Assembly (NCBI GenBank): GCA_007858575.1
Contig: CP042279.1
Span: 5,768,501 to 5,832,500 of the forward strand
Length of the DNA: 64,000 nucleotides
DNA from: Streptomyces sp. WAC08241
Lineage (GTDB): Bacteria > Actinomycetota > Actinomycetes > Streptomycetales > Streptomycetaceae
Direction of reading: 5' to 3'
Positions 48,400-57,472 of this stretch are shown piece after piece. Position 1 is the stretch's first letter; each line of letters starts with the position of its first letter. The position numbers were made by a program, and so were the translations under genes. Below the pieces are notes generated by a model. The model was given only the letters and a program-made list of their open reading frames with translations, ran no database searches and had not been told where the DNA came from.

Positions 48400-48862
48400 C
48401 GGGACCCGGCCGCCCCGCCCTCTCCACCGCGTCGAGCGCCGTCGACAGCCGCTCCAGGACCCGTACGGTCTCGTCGAACGCCTCCTGTCCGCCCAGCTCC
48501 CGCAGGAGCAGCGCGGCGAGTTCCGCGTGGCCCGGGTCGATGCGGCGGACCGCCGCCCGGCCCGCGTCGGTGGGGGCGAGGAGCTTGGCGCGGCGGTGGG
48601 CCGGGTTCGGCTCGTAGGACGCCAGGCCCTCCCGTACGAGGAGGTCGGCCACCCGCTGGACGCTCTGGCGGGTGATGCCCATGACGCGGGCGATCCCGGC
48701 GACCGGCAGGGGTTCGGGGAGTACGGCCCCGAGGACCTGCCACCAGGCGGCGGTCAGGCCCGCCGGCTCGGCCAGCTTCTCCGAGACGGCGAGGAACTGG
48801 CCGTTCAGGCGGAAGACGCCCAGGGCCGTGCGGGACAGGGCGTCCTGCTGCGCGCGGCTCAT
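48386..48862 (-). CDS. MarR-family transcriptional regulator
   Basis: 158 residues with the winged-helix core: VAGIARVMGITRQSVQRVADLLVREGLASYEPNPAHRRAKLLAPTDAG, where the wing is the last segment. The N-terminal helix RTALGVFRLNGQF and C-terminal helices form the dimer interface. Start ATG 48862 overlaps the stop of the DJ-1-like gene by four bases. It probably represses its own operon through the paired inverted repeats at 49464–49498. A ligand is not predictable; DJ-1 neighbours suggest electrophile or oxidative stress. Confidence 0.88.
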   Translation of the reverse strand: MSRAQQDALSRTALGVFRLNGQFLAVSEKLAEPAGLTAAWWQVLGAVLPEPLPVAGIARVMGITRQSVQRVADLLVREGLASYEPNPAHRRAKLLAPTDAGRAAVRRIDPGHAELAALLLRELGGQEAFDETVRVLERLSTALDAVERAGRPGPVTSR

Positions 48863-49464
48863 CCGTTCAGTTCGGCGAAGGCCGCCGGGTCCGAGTCGTG
48901 GAAGAGGCGGAACCAGGCGTCCCGCTTCCCCTCGTACGCCCCGAGGCGGGCGAAGATCTCGCGGGCGAAGGCGACCGGCTCGGTCGGGCCCGCCGTGATG
49001 AGGTCGCCGTCCCGGACCGCGTCCGCGTCGACGTAGTGCTCGGCGCCCTTGTAGCCGGTGGCCGCCAGGTAGAAGGAGACCGCGCTGGTGTGGCGGCGGT
49101 CGTCGAGCAGGCCCTCGCGGGCCAGGCCCGCCGTGGCGCCGCAGATCGCGGCGACCGGGACCCCGGCGTCGAGGAAGGCGCGGGCCTTCGCGGCGAACGG
49201 GGCCAGCTCGTCGCCCTCGTCGTACTTCTCGGCCCCCGGCAGGATCAGCAGCGCGCTGTCCTCGGGGCGCAGGTCGTCGAGCGCGAGGTCGGGGACGATC
49301 CGGATCCCGGCGAGCGTGATGACGGGCTCGCCGGCGACCGGGCCGACGGTCCTGATCGTGTGTCCCGCGCGGGCGAGCCAGGCCGTGGCGTGGCCGGTCT
49401 CCCAGTCCGCGAGGGTGTCGTAGACGGCGAGGTGGACGGTGGTGGTGCTGCTCTCGTGTGCCAT
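48859..49464 (-). CDS. DJ-1/PfpI family protein
   Basis: 201 residues. LAVYDTLADWETGHATAWL and LILPGAEKYDEGDE are typical of the family, and the nucleophile elbow is VAAICGATAGLA with the conserved Cys. Members act as glyoxalases, deglycase-like or stress proteins; one subgroup sits with regulators. ATG 49464 lies inside the first operator palindrome, so repressor binding would block initiation of transcription very close to the start; the transcript may be leaderless or nearly so. Confidence 0.88.
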   Translation of the reverse strand: MAHESSTTTVHLAVYDTLADWETGHATAWLARAGHTIRTVGPVAGEPVITLAGIRIVPDLALDDLRPEDSALLILPGAEKYDEGDELAPFAAKARAFLDAGVPVAAICGATAGLAREGLLDDRRHTSAVSFYLAATGYKGAEHYVDADAVRDGDLITAGPTEPVAFAREIFARLGAYEGKRDAWFRLFHDSDPAAFAELNG

Positions 49465-49498
49465 GACAGTAGGCTGTCATTTCGACAGGATACTGTCA
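49464..49498 (-). promoter_or_regulatory. Paired MarR-type operators
   Basis: TGACAG-TAGG-CTGTCA (49464–49479) and CGACAG-GATA-CTGTCA (49483–49498) are two near-identical inverted repeats whose centres are 19 bases apart, covering the start of the DJ-1/MarR operon. The spacing suggests two dimers on nearly the same helix face. Confidence 0.78.
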
Positions 49499-49597
49499 AT
49501 GGGGAGGGTCGGGGAAACAACGTGTCGCGTCCCTCCCGGTCTCGGTGGACAAGATGGCCATGGCCCTTCCCACCTGCGGTTCCTTACCCTCGGCCCC

Positions 49598-50957
49598 ATG
49601 ACCCCTCACGCCGCACCCGATCCGCAGGCCGGCGCCGCCGTCAAGGCCGCCGACCGCGCCCACGTGTTCCACTCCTGGTCCGCCCAGGGCCTGATCGACC
49701 CGCTCGCCGTCGCCGGCGCCGAGGGTTCGTACTTCTGGGACTACGACGGGAACCGCTACCTCGACTTCACCAGCGGCCTCGTCTATACCAACATCGGCTA
49801 CCAGCACCCCAGGGTCGTCGCCGCGATCCAGGAGCAGGCCGGGAAGCTCGCCACCTTCGCGCCCGCCTTCGCCGTGGACGTCCGCTCCGAGGCCGCACGC
49901 CTCATCGCCGAGCGCACCCCGGGCGACCTGGACAAGATCTTCTTCACCAACGGCGGCGCCGAGGCCGTCGAGAACGCCGTCCGCATGGCCCGTCTGCACA
50001 CGGGCCGCACGAAGGTGCTCTCCGCCTACCGCTCGTACCACGGCGCCACCTCCACCGCGATCAACCTGACCGGCGACCCGCGCCGCTGGGCCTCCGACAA
50101 CGGCTCCGCGGGCGTCGTGCGCTTCTGGGCGCCGTTCCTCTACCGCTCGCCCTTCACGCCACCACCGAGGCGGAGGAGGTGCGCGGGCCCTCCAGCACCT
50201 GGAGGACACGATCGCCTTCGAGGGCCCGGCGACCATCGCCGCGATCATCCTGGAGACGATCCCCGGCACGGCCGGCATCATGACCCCGCCGCCCGGCTAC
50301 CTCGCCGGCGTGCGCGAGATCTGCGACAAGTACGGCATCGTCTTCGTCCTGGACGAGGTCATGGCCGGCTTCGGCCGCACCGGAAAGTGGTTCGCCGCCG
50401 AGCACTTCGACGTCGTGCCCGATCTGATGACCTTCGCCAAGGGCGTGAACTCCGGCTACGTGCCGCTCGGCGGCGTCGCCATCAGCGCCGAGATCGCCGC
50501 CACCTTCGACAAGCGCCCCTACCCCGGCGGCCTGACCTACTCCGGACACCCGCTGGCCTGCGCCGCCGCCGTCGCCACCATCCGGGTGATGGAGGACGAG
50601 AAGGTCGTCGAACACGCCGCGCACATCGGCGAGACCGTCCTCGGCCCCGGCCTGCGCGAACTGGCCGAGCGCCACCCGTCGGTCGGCGAGGTCCGCGGCC
50701 TCGGCGTCTTCTGGGCGCTCGACCTGGTCAGGAACAAGGAGACGCGCGAGCCGCTCGTCCCGTACAACGCGGCCGGCGAGGCCAACGCGCCCATGGCCGC
50801 CTTCGCCGCCGCCGCGAAGAAGAACGGCCTGTGGCCCTTCGTGAACATGAACCGCACCCACGCCGTGCCCGCCTGCAACGTCTCCGAGGCGGAGGCCAAG
50901 GAGGGCCTCGCGGCCCTGGACGCGGCCCTCTCGGTGGCCGACGAGCACACCGTCTGA
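49598..50957 (+). CDS. Class III (omega) aminotransferase
   Basis: About 452 residues. Family features are YFWDYDGNRYLDFTSG, IFFTNGGAEAVENAVRMAR, YRSYHGATSTAINLTG, FVLDEVMAGFGRTGKW with the PLP-contact Asp, and the Schiff-base lysine in LMTFAKGVNSGYVPLGGV. Such enzymes move amino groups from beta-alanine, GABA, taurine or similar amines to pyruvate or 2-oxoglutarate. One break lies near 50160. ATG 49598 follows within a short gap after the divergent DJ-1 operon. The GntR regulator 80 bases downstream is a likely controller. Confidence 0.87.
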
Positions 50958-51037
50958 CCACGGCCCGAACGCGTACCGGAGAGGTTCCCTCCGTCTGGAC
51001 TAGGGTGTCCGGAGCCGGACGGAGGGGACCCACCACC

Positions 51038-51751
51038 ATGCCCGCGAGCGGAGGCGTCACCCGCAGCACCCTGCGGCAGCAGATCGCGGACGCGCTGCGT
51101 GACGAGGTGCTCGCGGGCCGTCTCAAGGCCGGGCGTGAGTTCACCGTCAAGCAGATCGCCGAGCAGTACGGCGTCTCGGCCACGCCCGTGCGCGAGGCCC
51201 TCGTGGACCTCTGCGCGCAGGGGCTCCTCGACTCCGACCAGCACCGCGGCTTCCGCGTCCACCAGTACTCCGTGGACGACTACCGGCGGATGGTCGAGGC
51301 CCGGATGCTCGTCGTCGAGGGCCTCTTCCGCCGCCGCACCACCGCCCTCCCGCCCCGGCCCCCGGCCCCCGAGCCCGGCATCGGGGTCGTGCTCGTCTCC
51401 GTGCGCCGCCGGGGCGAGGCTGCCGCGCGCGCGGCCCGCGCCGGGGACCTGGACGTCCTCATCGGCTACGACATCCGCTACTGGCGCGAGCTGGGGCGCC
51501 TGATCGCCGCCAACGACCACCTCGCGGACTTCCTGCACCGCCTCCGCGTCCAGGCCTGGGCCTTCTCCGTCCCCCACCTGCGCTCCGAGCGGGACCTCCT
51601 GGGGTGGCTGTGGAGCGGGCACGTGGACCTGGTCGACGCGGTCACCCGCGGCGACGCGGAGGCGGCCGTGACGGTCGTACGGGAGTACAACGCGCACGCG
51701 CTGGAGTGGGCGGACTGGCTGGACCGCCTGGAGCGGCGGGGCGGGGCTTGA
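51038..51751 (+). CDS. GntR-family regulator (FadR/FCD subgroup)
   Basis: 237 residues. The winged helix is LRQQIADALRDEVLAGRLKAG then VKQIAEQYGVSATPVREALVDLCAQGLLD; the all-helical FCD ligand domain follows (YRRMVEARMLVVEGL, FLHRLRVQAWAFSVPHL, DLVDAVTRGDAEAAVTVVREYN). Intact. Part of the domain near 51340–51400 is Pro-rich and unusual. ATG 51038 follows GGAGGGGACCC. FCD members respond to carboxylic or amino acids; the aminotransferase upstream is the plausible target. Confidence 0.87.
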   Translation: MPASGGVTRSTLRQQIADALRDEVLAGRLKAGREFTVKQIAEQYGVSATPVREALVDLCAQGLLDSDQHRGFRVHQYSVDDYRRMVEARMLVVEGLFRRRTTALPPRPPAPEPGIGVVLVSVRRRGEAAARAARAGDLDVLIGYDIRYWRELGRLIAANDHLADFLHRLRVQAWAFSVPHLRSERDLLGWLWSGHVDLVDAVTRGDAEAAVTVVREYNAHALEWADWLDRLERRGGA

Positions 51752-51862
51752 GGGGCGGGGCGGGGCTTGAGGGGCGGGGCGGTTCGCGGGCGGCGGGCAG
51801 GAGCCTGAGCGGCGGGGCGGTTCGCGGGCGGCGGGGCGGGGTCTGAGCGGCGGGACCCGGGC
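51752..51862. repeat. G-rich imperfect tandem repeats
   Basis: Downstream of the GntR gene, units such as GGGGCGGGGC and a longer block GCGGGGCGGTTCGCGGGCGGCGG recur (around 51774–51800 and 51813–51838). The several G-runs on one strand could form quadruplexes. No gene is present. Confidence 0.6.
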
Positions 51863-51987
51863 GTCGTCCCGGGCGGGGGCCGGCGGGTTGAGGGAGCGCC
51901 TCCGGGGGCAGGTCCTCAGCGGGTGGGCGTGGTCGGACGATCCGACTACCCTGGCCGTCCCTGCAACTGACGGAGAGCGAGCCTCCC

Positions 51988-52640
51988 TTGGCCTGTGACC
52001 TGTGGCTGGTCCCCTCGTCGACGTGCTGTGCCACAGCCCCGACAACCCCTTCGCCGAAGAGATCGCCGCCTACGACGCCGTCCTCACCGCCTCGGGCCTG
52101 CCGACCGTGCCCGTCTACGCGTACATGCCGGGGCTCTCCGGCGACGTCGCCCCGGTCGCCGGCTTCGACTACGAGGCCCTGCACTTCCTGCGCCGCGCCT
52201 ACCTGCTCCAGGTGCACGGGCTGCCGGTCGAACCGGTCGGCGAGCTCGGCGGGGACTACGAACAGCTCCTGGAGATGTTCGAGACGACCGCCCAGCAGTC
52301 GCACCTGGTCTGGCACTACGACCACGCGGGCGCGTACGTGCCGGTCGACTTCCCGGTGCCGCTCGCCAGCGACGAGCTCCTGGAGGGCGGCGGGCCGCTC
52401 GGCTCCTCGCACGGGCTGCTGCGGGAGCTCCAGTTCGTGGCGCCCTCGATCGGCATCGACCCGGCGAACCCGCCGGCCGCCCCGCTGCCCCCGGAGCGGC
52501 CGACCTCCCTGGAGGAGCCGGCCGTCGGTCCCGGCCCGTACGACCAGGGGCCCTTCGCCCGGGAGCGCCACGTGTGGCTGGGCCTGCACGCGGCGGCGAC
52601 CCGGAGCCTGGCCCAGGGCTCGATGATCATCCTGAGCTGA
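51988..52640 (+). CDS. Conserved actinobacterial protein of unknown function
   Basis: About 217 residues. The proposed start is TTG 51988, giving MACDLWLVPLVDVLCHSPDNP once a C missing near 52010 is restored; otherwise GTG 52002 begins in the continuing frame. Later segments are TVPVYAYMPGLSGDVAPVAGFDYEA, LLEMFETTAQQSHLVWHYD and LASDELLEGGGPLGSSHGLL. No known catalytic motif, signal peptide or membrane span. It is found next to the YbaB–RecR region in Streptomyces as far as I recall. Function unknown. Confidence 0.6.
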
Positions 52641-53441
52641 CCCTCCGAGGGCTCGGCCCCCGGAGAGGCCTCAGCGGGTTCTCCGGGGGCCGCTGGCGCG
52701 GCATGTTCGGGCGGGTGCCCGGCGGCAGCGGAAAGCGGCCGCCGGGCGGCTGGACGCCCTCGGGCCGGGACGGCACCACGCCGACCGACTGGAGCGCCAG
52801 CGGCGCGGGGCCCGAGCGGAACTCGACCATCCAGTCGGCGGTCTCCGCCCGTACCAGCTCCGTCACGTCCTCCGAGAAGCGGCGCAGCACGCCCAGGCAG
52901 CGCTCGGCCGCCTCGCTGGCGGTGCCTCCGTGGGCCCCAGGACCTCCCGGACGCTCTCCGAGGCCCAGTCGAACTGGAGCGCCTGGAGGCGCCGCTGCAC
53001 CGCCTGGGCCGTCGCCACGTCCCTTATCCAGCCCGACGTCACCCCGAAGTACCGGTCGCAGGCCAGACAGGCGGCGCCGAGCAGCAGCGACAGATAGCCC
53101 CAGCCGGCCGTGCCCGCCGCGACCCCGGTCAGGTCGAGCAGCGGCAGCGCGGCGCCCGCGATCACCCCGACGGCGGTGCCGATCCGCAGGAGACGGGCGG
53201 CGCGGCGCTTCCAGACCCGGTCGGAGAGGTACCACTCGGCGGTGCGCAGCGCGTTCGCCTCCACCCAGCGGTACAGCTCGTCGAGCCGCTCGGCCGGCTC
53301 GCCCCAGTCCCCCAGGGGAAGGCCCTGCCGGTCAGGTCGCGGCCGGACGGGCCCTGGCCGGCCCGACCGGGACGGCCGGTCGGTTCGGGGTGGACGTCTC
53401 CCCGGGTGCCCCGGCGGCTGCATCTCCGGCTGCTGGCTCAC
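52627..53441 (-). CDS. SLATT-like two-span membrane protein
   Basis: About 270 residues: a Pro-rich N-terminus (GTG 53441, VSQQPEMQPPGHPG), then LYRWVEANALRTAEWYLSDRVWKRRAARLLRIG and two hydrophobic spans (IGTAVGVIAGAALPLL and WGYLSLLLGAACLACD), then a helical segment and a Pro-rich tail. The arrangement resembles SLATT domains, two-span modules proposed as membrane effectors in nucleotide-signalled defence. No cyclase or SMODS gene is adjacent, so a housekeeping role is equally possible. Breaks lie near 53330–53390 and 52930. It is divergent from the YbaB gene. Confidence 0.6.
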
Positions 53442-53739
53442 CGGGGACTCTCTGTTCGGCCCAGCGCCTCTGGTCCGCTCGGCGCTCGTGTCGCTCGTGT
53501 CCTTCTGTGACGTGCGGTGCACGTGGTGCCTGCCCTTCCTACCGCCGAATGGAGGGCGACGGGCCCGGAATCCCGGGATTTCCGCCCGCAAGTGGGTGTT
53601 GATCAGGTAGAGGAGCCCGCAGTTTCTCACCCGAAAGAGTGGTGGAGGCAGGGCGGGCGGGGACCACGTAGGCTCGGCGTACCGGCCGGACACAGGGACC
53701 GGACGGACCGACCAGACGCACCGACCCTCAGGAGTGACC

Positions 53740-54075
53740 GTGATTCCCGGTGGTGGCCAGCCCAACATGCAGCAGCTTCTCCAGCAGGCCCAGAAGATGC
53801 AGCAGGACCTCGCCCGCGCACAGGAGGAGCTCGCGGCGACCGAGGTCGACGGACAGGCGGGCGGCGGCCTGGTCAGGGCGACCGTGACCGGCTCCGGCGA
53901 GCTGCGCGGCCTGGTGATCGACCCCAAGGCGGTCGACCCGGAGGACACCGAGACGCTGGCCGACCTGATCGTCGCCGCCGTGCAGGCCGCCAACGACAAC
54001 GCGCAGCAGCTCCAGCAGGCCAAGCTGGGCCCGCTGGCCCAGGGCATGGGCGGGCTGTCGGGCCTCGGCCTCTGA
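53740..54075 (+). CDS. YbaB/EbfC family nucleoid-associated protein
   Basis: 111 residues. The pattern GGGQPNMQQLLQQAQKMQQDLARAQEELA followed by VTGSGELRGLVIDPKAVDP and a Gln-rich C-terminus is diagnostic. These dimeric proteins bind DNA and are almost always encoded just upstream of recR. GTG 53740 is favoured over GTG 53734 because the AGGAG element abuts the latter; the predicted product starts MIPGGGQ. Confidence 0.93.
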   Translation: MIPGGGQPNMQQLLQQAQKMQQDLARAQEELAATEVDGQAGGGLVRATVTGSGELRGLVIDPKAVDPEDTETLADLIVAAVQAANDNAQQLQQAKLGPLAQGMGGLSGLGL

Positions 54076-54167
54076 GGCCCTGGCCACGGCACCGTTCCCG
54101 CGGGGCTTCTAAGGCCCGGCCCCAGCCACTACCGTAAGAATCAAGCACCCCCGAGAAGGGCGTTCCG

Positions 54168-54767
54168 TTGTACGAAGGCGTGGTTCAGGACCTCATCGAC
54201 GAACTGGGCAGGCTGCCCGGCGTCGGTCCCAAGAGCGCGCAGCGGATCGCCTTCCACATCCTCCAGGCGGAGCCGACGGACGTCCGGCGGCTGGCGCACG
54301 CGCTCCTGGAGGTCAAGGAGAAGGTCAGGTTCTGCGCGGTCTGCGGCAACGTGGCACAGCAGGAGCAGTGCAACATCTGCCGGGACCCGCGCCGGGACGT
54401 GACCGTCATCTGCGTGGTCGAGGAGCCCAAGGACGTCGTGGCGATCGAGCGGACGCGGGAGTTCCGCGGCCGCTACCACGTCCTCGGCGGCGCGATCAGC
54501 CCCATCGAGGGCGTCGGCCCGGACGACCTGCGCATCCGCGAGCTGCTCGCGCGGCTCGCGGACGGGGCGGTCACCGAGCTGATCCTCGCGACCGACCCGA
54601 ACCTGGAGGGCGAGGCCACCGCGACGTACCTGGCGCGGATGATCAAGCCCATGGGCCTGCGGGTCACCCGGCTCGCGAGCGGCCTCCCGGTCGGCGGCGA
54701 CCTGGAGTACGCGGACGAGGTGACCCTGGGCCGCGCCTTCGAGGGCCGGAGGCTGCTGGATGTATGA
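54168..54767 (+). CDS. recR: Recombination protein RecR
   Basis: 199 residues, intact, TTG start at 54168 preceded by GAGAAGGG. It contains the helix-hairpin-helix LIDELGRLPGVGPKSAQRIAFH, a four-Cys zinc motif (FCAVCGNVAQQEQCNICRD), and a Toprim domain with VVEEPKDVVAIE and TDPNLEGEATATYL. RecR works with RecO and RecF to load RecA on gapped DNA. It is followed by the DUF5063 gene 41 bases on. Confidence 0.97.
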   Translation: MYEGVVQDLIDELGRLPGVGPKSAQRIAFHILQAEPTDVRRLAHALLEVKEKVRFCAVCGNVAQQEQCNICRDPRRDVTVICVVEEPKDVVAIERTREFRGRYHVLGGAISPIEGVGPDDLRIRELLARLADGAVTELILATDPNLEGEATATYLARMIKPMGLRVTRLASGLPVGGDLEYADEVTLGRAFEGRRLLDV

Positions 54768-54808
54768 CGACCTAGCCCACGCGTGGGTGCTCCGAGGAAG
54801 GCAGCTCG

Positions 54809-55471
54809 ATGTCTGACCCCACACTGCACTCCGTCACGCAGGACCCGGACGACTTCGCGGTCCAGATCGCCGACTCCATCGAGAGCTTCATCGTCGCGAC
54901 CACCGAGGTGGCCAAGGGCGACGAGCCGGGCAGCACGGTCCCCTTCCTGCTCCTGGAGGTCTCCCAGCTCCTCCTGGCGGGCGGACGGCTCGGCGCCCAC
55001 GAGGACATCCTCCCGGACGAGCGGTACGAGACGGACACCGGTCCGGAGCCGGACGCGGACGACCTGCGCGAGCGGTTCGCCGCCCTCCTGGAACCGGTCG
55101 ACGTCTTCTCGGAGGTCTTCGACCCGTACGAGCCCCGCAAGGCCCCGGTCCCGGCCCGGATCTCCGACAACCTGGCCGACATCGTCGCCGACCTGAGCCA
55201 CGGCCTGGCCCACTACCGGGCGGGCCGGACCAGCGAGGCCCTGTGGTGGTGGCAGTTCTCGTACTTCTCCAACTGGGGCCCGACCGCCTCGGCCACCCTC
55301 CGCGCCCTCCAGTCCCTCGTCGCCCACGTCCGCCTCGACCAGCCGCTCGCGGCCCTGGACGGCCTCGACACCGACGAGGACCTGGGCGAGGACGACCTCG
55401 CGGAGGAGGCGGGCCGGGTGATGCTCCAGGAGATCGCGGGACCGCTGGGACTGCGGTCGCTGAAGAGCTGA
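54809..55471 (+). CDS. DUF5063 domain protein
   Basis: 220 residues, intact. The family pattern is clear: FAVQIADSIESFIVATTEVAKG, VPFLLLEVSQLLLAGGRLGAHEDILP, ISDNLADIVADLSHGLAHYRAG and ALWWWQFSYFSNWGPTASATLRALQSLV. Soluble, helical, acidic; function unknown but conserved between recR and ask in Streptomyces. The stop codon is embedded in a run of 8-bp repeats (see the repeat feature), so the exact C-terminus may vary between strains. Confidence 0.85.
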   Translation: MSDPTLHSVTQDPDDFAVQIADSIESFIVATTEVAKGDEPGSTVPFLLLEVSQLLLAGGRLGAHEDILPDERYETDTGPEPDADDLRERFAALLEPVDVFSEVFDPYEPRKAPVPARISDNLADIVADLSHGLAHYRAGRTSEALWWWQFSYFSNWGPTASATLRALQSLVAHVRLDQPLAALDGLDTDEDLGEDDLAEEAGRVMLQEIAGPLGLRSLKS

Positions 55472-55489
55472 AGAGCTGAAGAGCTGAAG
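55459..55489. repeat. 8-bp tandem repeat (GCTGAAGA) across the DUF5063 stop
   Basis: GCTGAAGA is repeated 3.9 times without a mismatch. The gene's last codons and TGA lie in the first two units. Each unit carries a TGA, so changes in copy number alter frame but soon meet another stop. Confidence 0.9.
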
Positions 55490-55656
55490 GACCGGCGAGC
55501 CGGCGGGCCGGAGGGCTTTTCGGGGCGTTCCCGTCCAGTGATCACCTGCTGAGCGGCCCGTCTCACCATGCGATACCTCGTAGGCGTTTTCGAGTCCCTC
55601 GTTAGACTGAGCCGATCGCAGCGCCGGCTGCGGCACAGACTGAGCGAGGAGCGCAC

Positions 55657-56926
55657 GTGGGCCTTGTCGTGCAGAAGTACGGAGGCTCCTCCGTTGCCGA
55701 TGCCGAAGGCATCAAGCGCGTCGCCAAGCGGATCGTGGACGCCAAGAAGAACGGCCACCAGGTGGTCGTCGTGGTTTCCGCGATGGGCGACACGACGGAC
55801 GAGCTGATCGATCTCGCCGGACAGGTATCCCCGATTCCTTCCGGCCGCGAATTCGACATGCTGCTGACCGCCGGGGAGCGGATCTCCATGGCCCTGCTGG
55901 CCATGGCGATCAAAAACCTGGGCCACGAGGCCCAGTCGTTCACGGGCAGCCAGGCCGGTGTCATCACCGACTCGGTCCACAACAAGGCGCGCATCATCGA
56001 TGTCACGCCGGGCCGGATCCGCACCGCCCTGGACGAGGGCAACATCGCCATCGTCGCGGGCTTCCAGGGCGTGTCCCAGGACAAGAAGGACATCACCACG
56101 CTCGGCCGCGGCGGCTCGGACACGACCGCCGTCGCGCTGGCCGCCGCGCTCGACGCCGAGGTCTGCGAGATCTACACCGACGTCGACGGCGTGTTCACCG
56201 CCGACCCGCGCGTGGTGAAGAAGGCGAAGAAGATCGAGTGGATCTCCTTCGAGGACATGCTGGAGCTCGCCGCCTCCGGCTCCAAGGTGCTGCTGCACCG
56301 CTGCGTCGAGTACGCGCGCCGTTACAACATCCCGATCCACGTCCGGTCGTCCTTCTCGGGACTCCAGGCACGTGGGTCAGCAACGAACCGACAGGGGACT
56401 CCACGGTGGAGCAGGCCATCATCTCGGGTGTCGCCCACGACACCTCCGAGGCGAAGATCACCGTCGTCGGCGTGCCGGACAAGCCGGGCGAGGCCGCGGC
56501 CATCTTCCGCGCCGTCGCGGACGCCGAGATCAACATCGACATGATCGTCCAGAACGTGTCCGCCGCCTCCACCGGCCTCACGGACATCTCCTTCACCCTC
56601 CCCAAGGCCGAGGGCCGCAAGGCCATCGACGCCCTGGAGAAGGCGAAGGGCGCGATCGGCTTCGACTCGCTGCGCTACGACGACCAGATCGGCAAGATCT
56701 CGCTGGTCGGCGCCGGCATGAAGACCAACCCGGGCGTCACCGCGGACTTCTTCCGGGCGCTCTCCGACGCGGGCGTGAACATCGAGCTGATCTCGACCTC
56801 CGAGATCCGCATCTCGGTCGTCACCCGCGCCGACGACGTCAACGAGGCCGTGCGCGCCGTCCACAGTGCCTTCGGTCTGGACAGCGACTCGGACGAGGCC
56901 GTGGTCTACGGGGCACCGGGCGCTGA
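55657..56926 (+). CDS. lysC: Aspartate kinase
   Basis: Also called ask. It phosphorylates aspartate at the head of the lysine, methionine and threonine routes. GTG 55657 gives MGLVVQKYGGSSVADAEG with the KYGGSS nucleotide loop; FDMLLTAGERISM, TLGRGGSDTTAVALA and EIYTDVDGVFTADPR follow, and two ACT domains lie after about residue 265 (KITVVGVPDKPGEAA and KISLVGAGMKTNPGV). A C missing near 56367 and a G missing near 56912 break the frame; repaired, the protein is about 423 residues ending GGTGR with TGA at 56924–56926. An internal GTG at 56406 could start the beta subunit. Confidence 0.93.
56393..56408 (+). promoter_or_regulatory. Internal ribosome site and GTG for an aspartate kinase beta subunit
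   Basis: AGGGGA (56393–56398) precedes GTG 56406 by seven bases, in the lysC frame, giving VEQAIISGVAHD. Class II aspartate kinases in several Gram-positives make a regulatory beta subunit from such an in-frame start. Confidence 0.55.
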
Positions 56927-56960
56927 CTCCCGCCCGGGCCTCCGGCCCCGGTTCTTCCGC

Positions 56961-57004
56961 GACTCCCCCGTGCGGCGGCTCCGGCCGTCCGTCCGGGGGG
57001 AGTC
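56961..57004 (+). terminator. Terminator-like hairpin downstream of lysC
   Basis: GACTCCCCCG (56961–56970) pairs with CGGGGGGAGTC (56994–57004) around a G+C-rich loop, 35 bases past the kinase stop. Confidence 0.55.
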
Positions 57005-57283
57005 GTGTCATGGATTTGTGTGATCTGTGAACGACCTGTGAGCAAAAAGGCGTCAGATATCCCTTGAACTGCGACGATGTCCTGGACGACGATGCACTTC
57101 CCCTTGCTGCAACCAGTAGTTGGGTGGGGCGCGTCTCCGTGGGCACTCACGGGCGCGTGGCGTCGGGCGCGCTGTGAAAGCGGGGCATCGGGGAGAACGG
57201 TTACGCATGAGGACGAACAACCCGCCGTCGAAAACGACGGCGAGCGCGTACAACCCTGCCGGGGGTAGGCGTGTCCAACAGGC
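57005..57283. other. Intergenic stretch before the sigma-factor operon
   Basis: About 280 bases. The first part is relatively A/T-rich (GAGCAAAAAGGCGTCAGATATCCC near 57042–57064) and is the best place for a promoter. A short ORF from ATG 57207 is possible but looks non-coding. No asd gene follows lysC here. Confidence 0.4.
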
Positions 57284-57472
57284 GTGGCAGAGGTACTCGA
57301 CATCGCGACCATCGCCCCGCTGCGCGGCGCGGGCACGGCGTTGCTCCCCGTACGGAGCGGCGTCGCCGTCCCCGTGCGCGGTCCCGTCGTCGCCCCCTTC
57401 CGGCGGCCGCGGGCCCACGGCGGGATGCCGGTGATCGCCCCCGTGCCCACCGATTCCCGGCCCCCCGGGTGA
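57284..57472 (+). CDS. Small Pro/Arg/Val-rich protein coupled to the sigma factor gene
   Basis: A 62-residue ORF from GTG 57284: MAEVLDIATIAPLRG, then Pro/Val/Arg-rich sequence ending APVPTDSRPPG. No known domain. The stop overlaps the sigma-factor start (GTGA at 57469), which supports real translation and coupling. It might be an N-terminal leader peptide or a small partner protein. Function unknown. Confidence 0.5.
   Translation: MAEVLDIATIAPLRGAGTALLPVRSGVAVPVRGPVVAPFRRPRAHGGMPVIAPVPTDSRPPG

Noticed and set aside
57207..57434. Short ORF from ATG 57207 upstream of the sigma factor
   Set aside because: No convincing ribosome site and Ser/Arg-rich shadow-like sequence; the frame from GTG 57284 ends in a proper overlap with the sigma gene.
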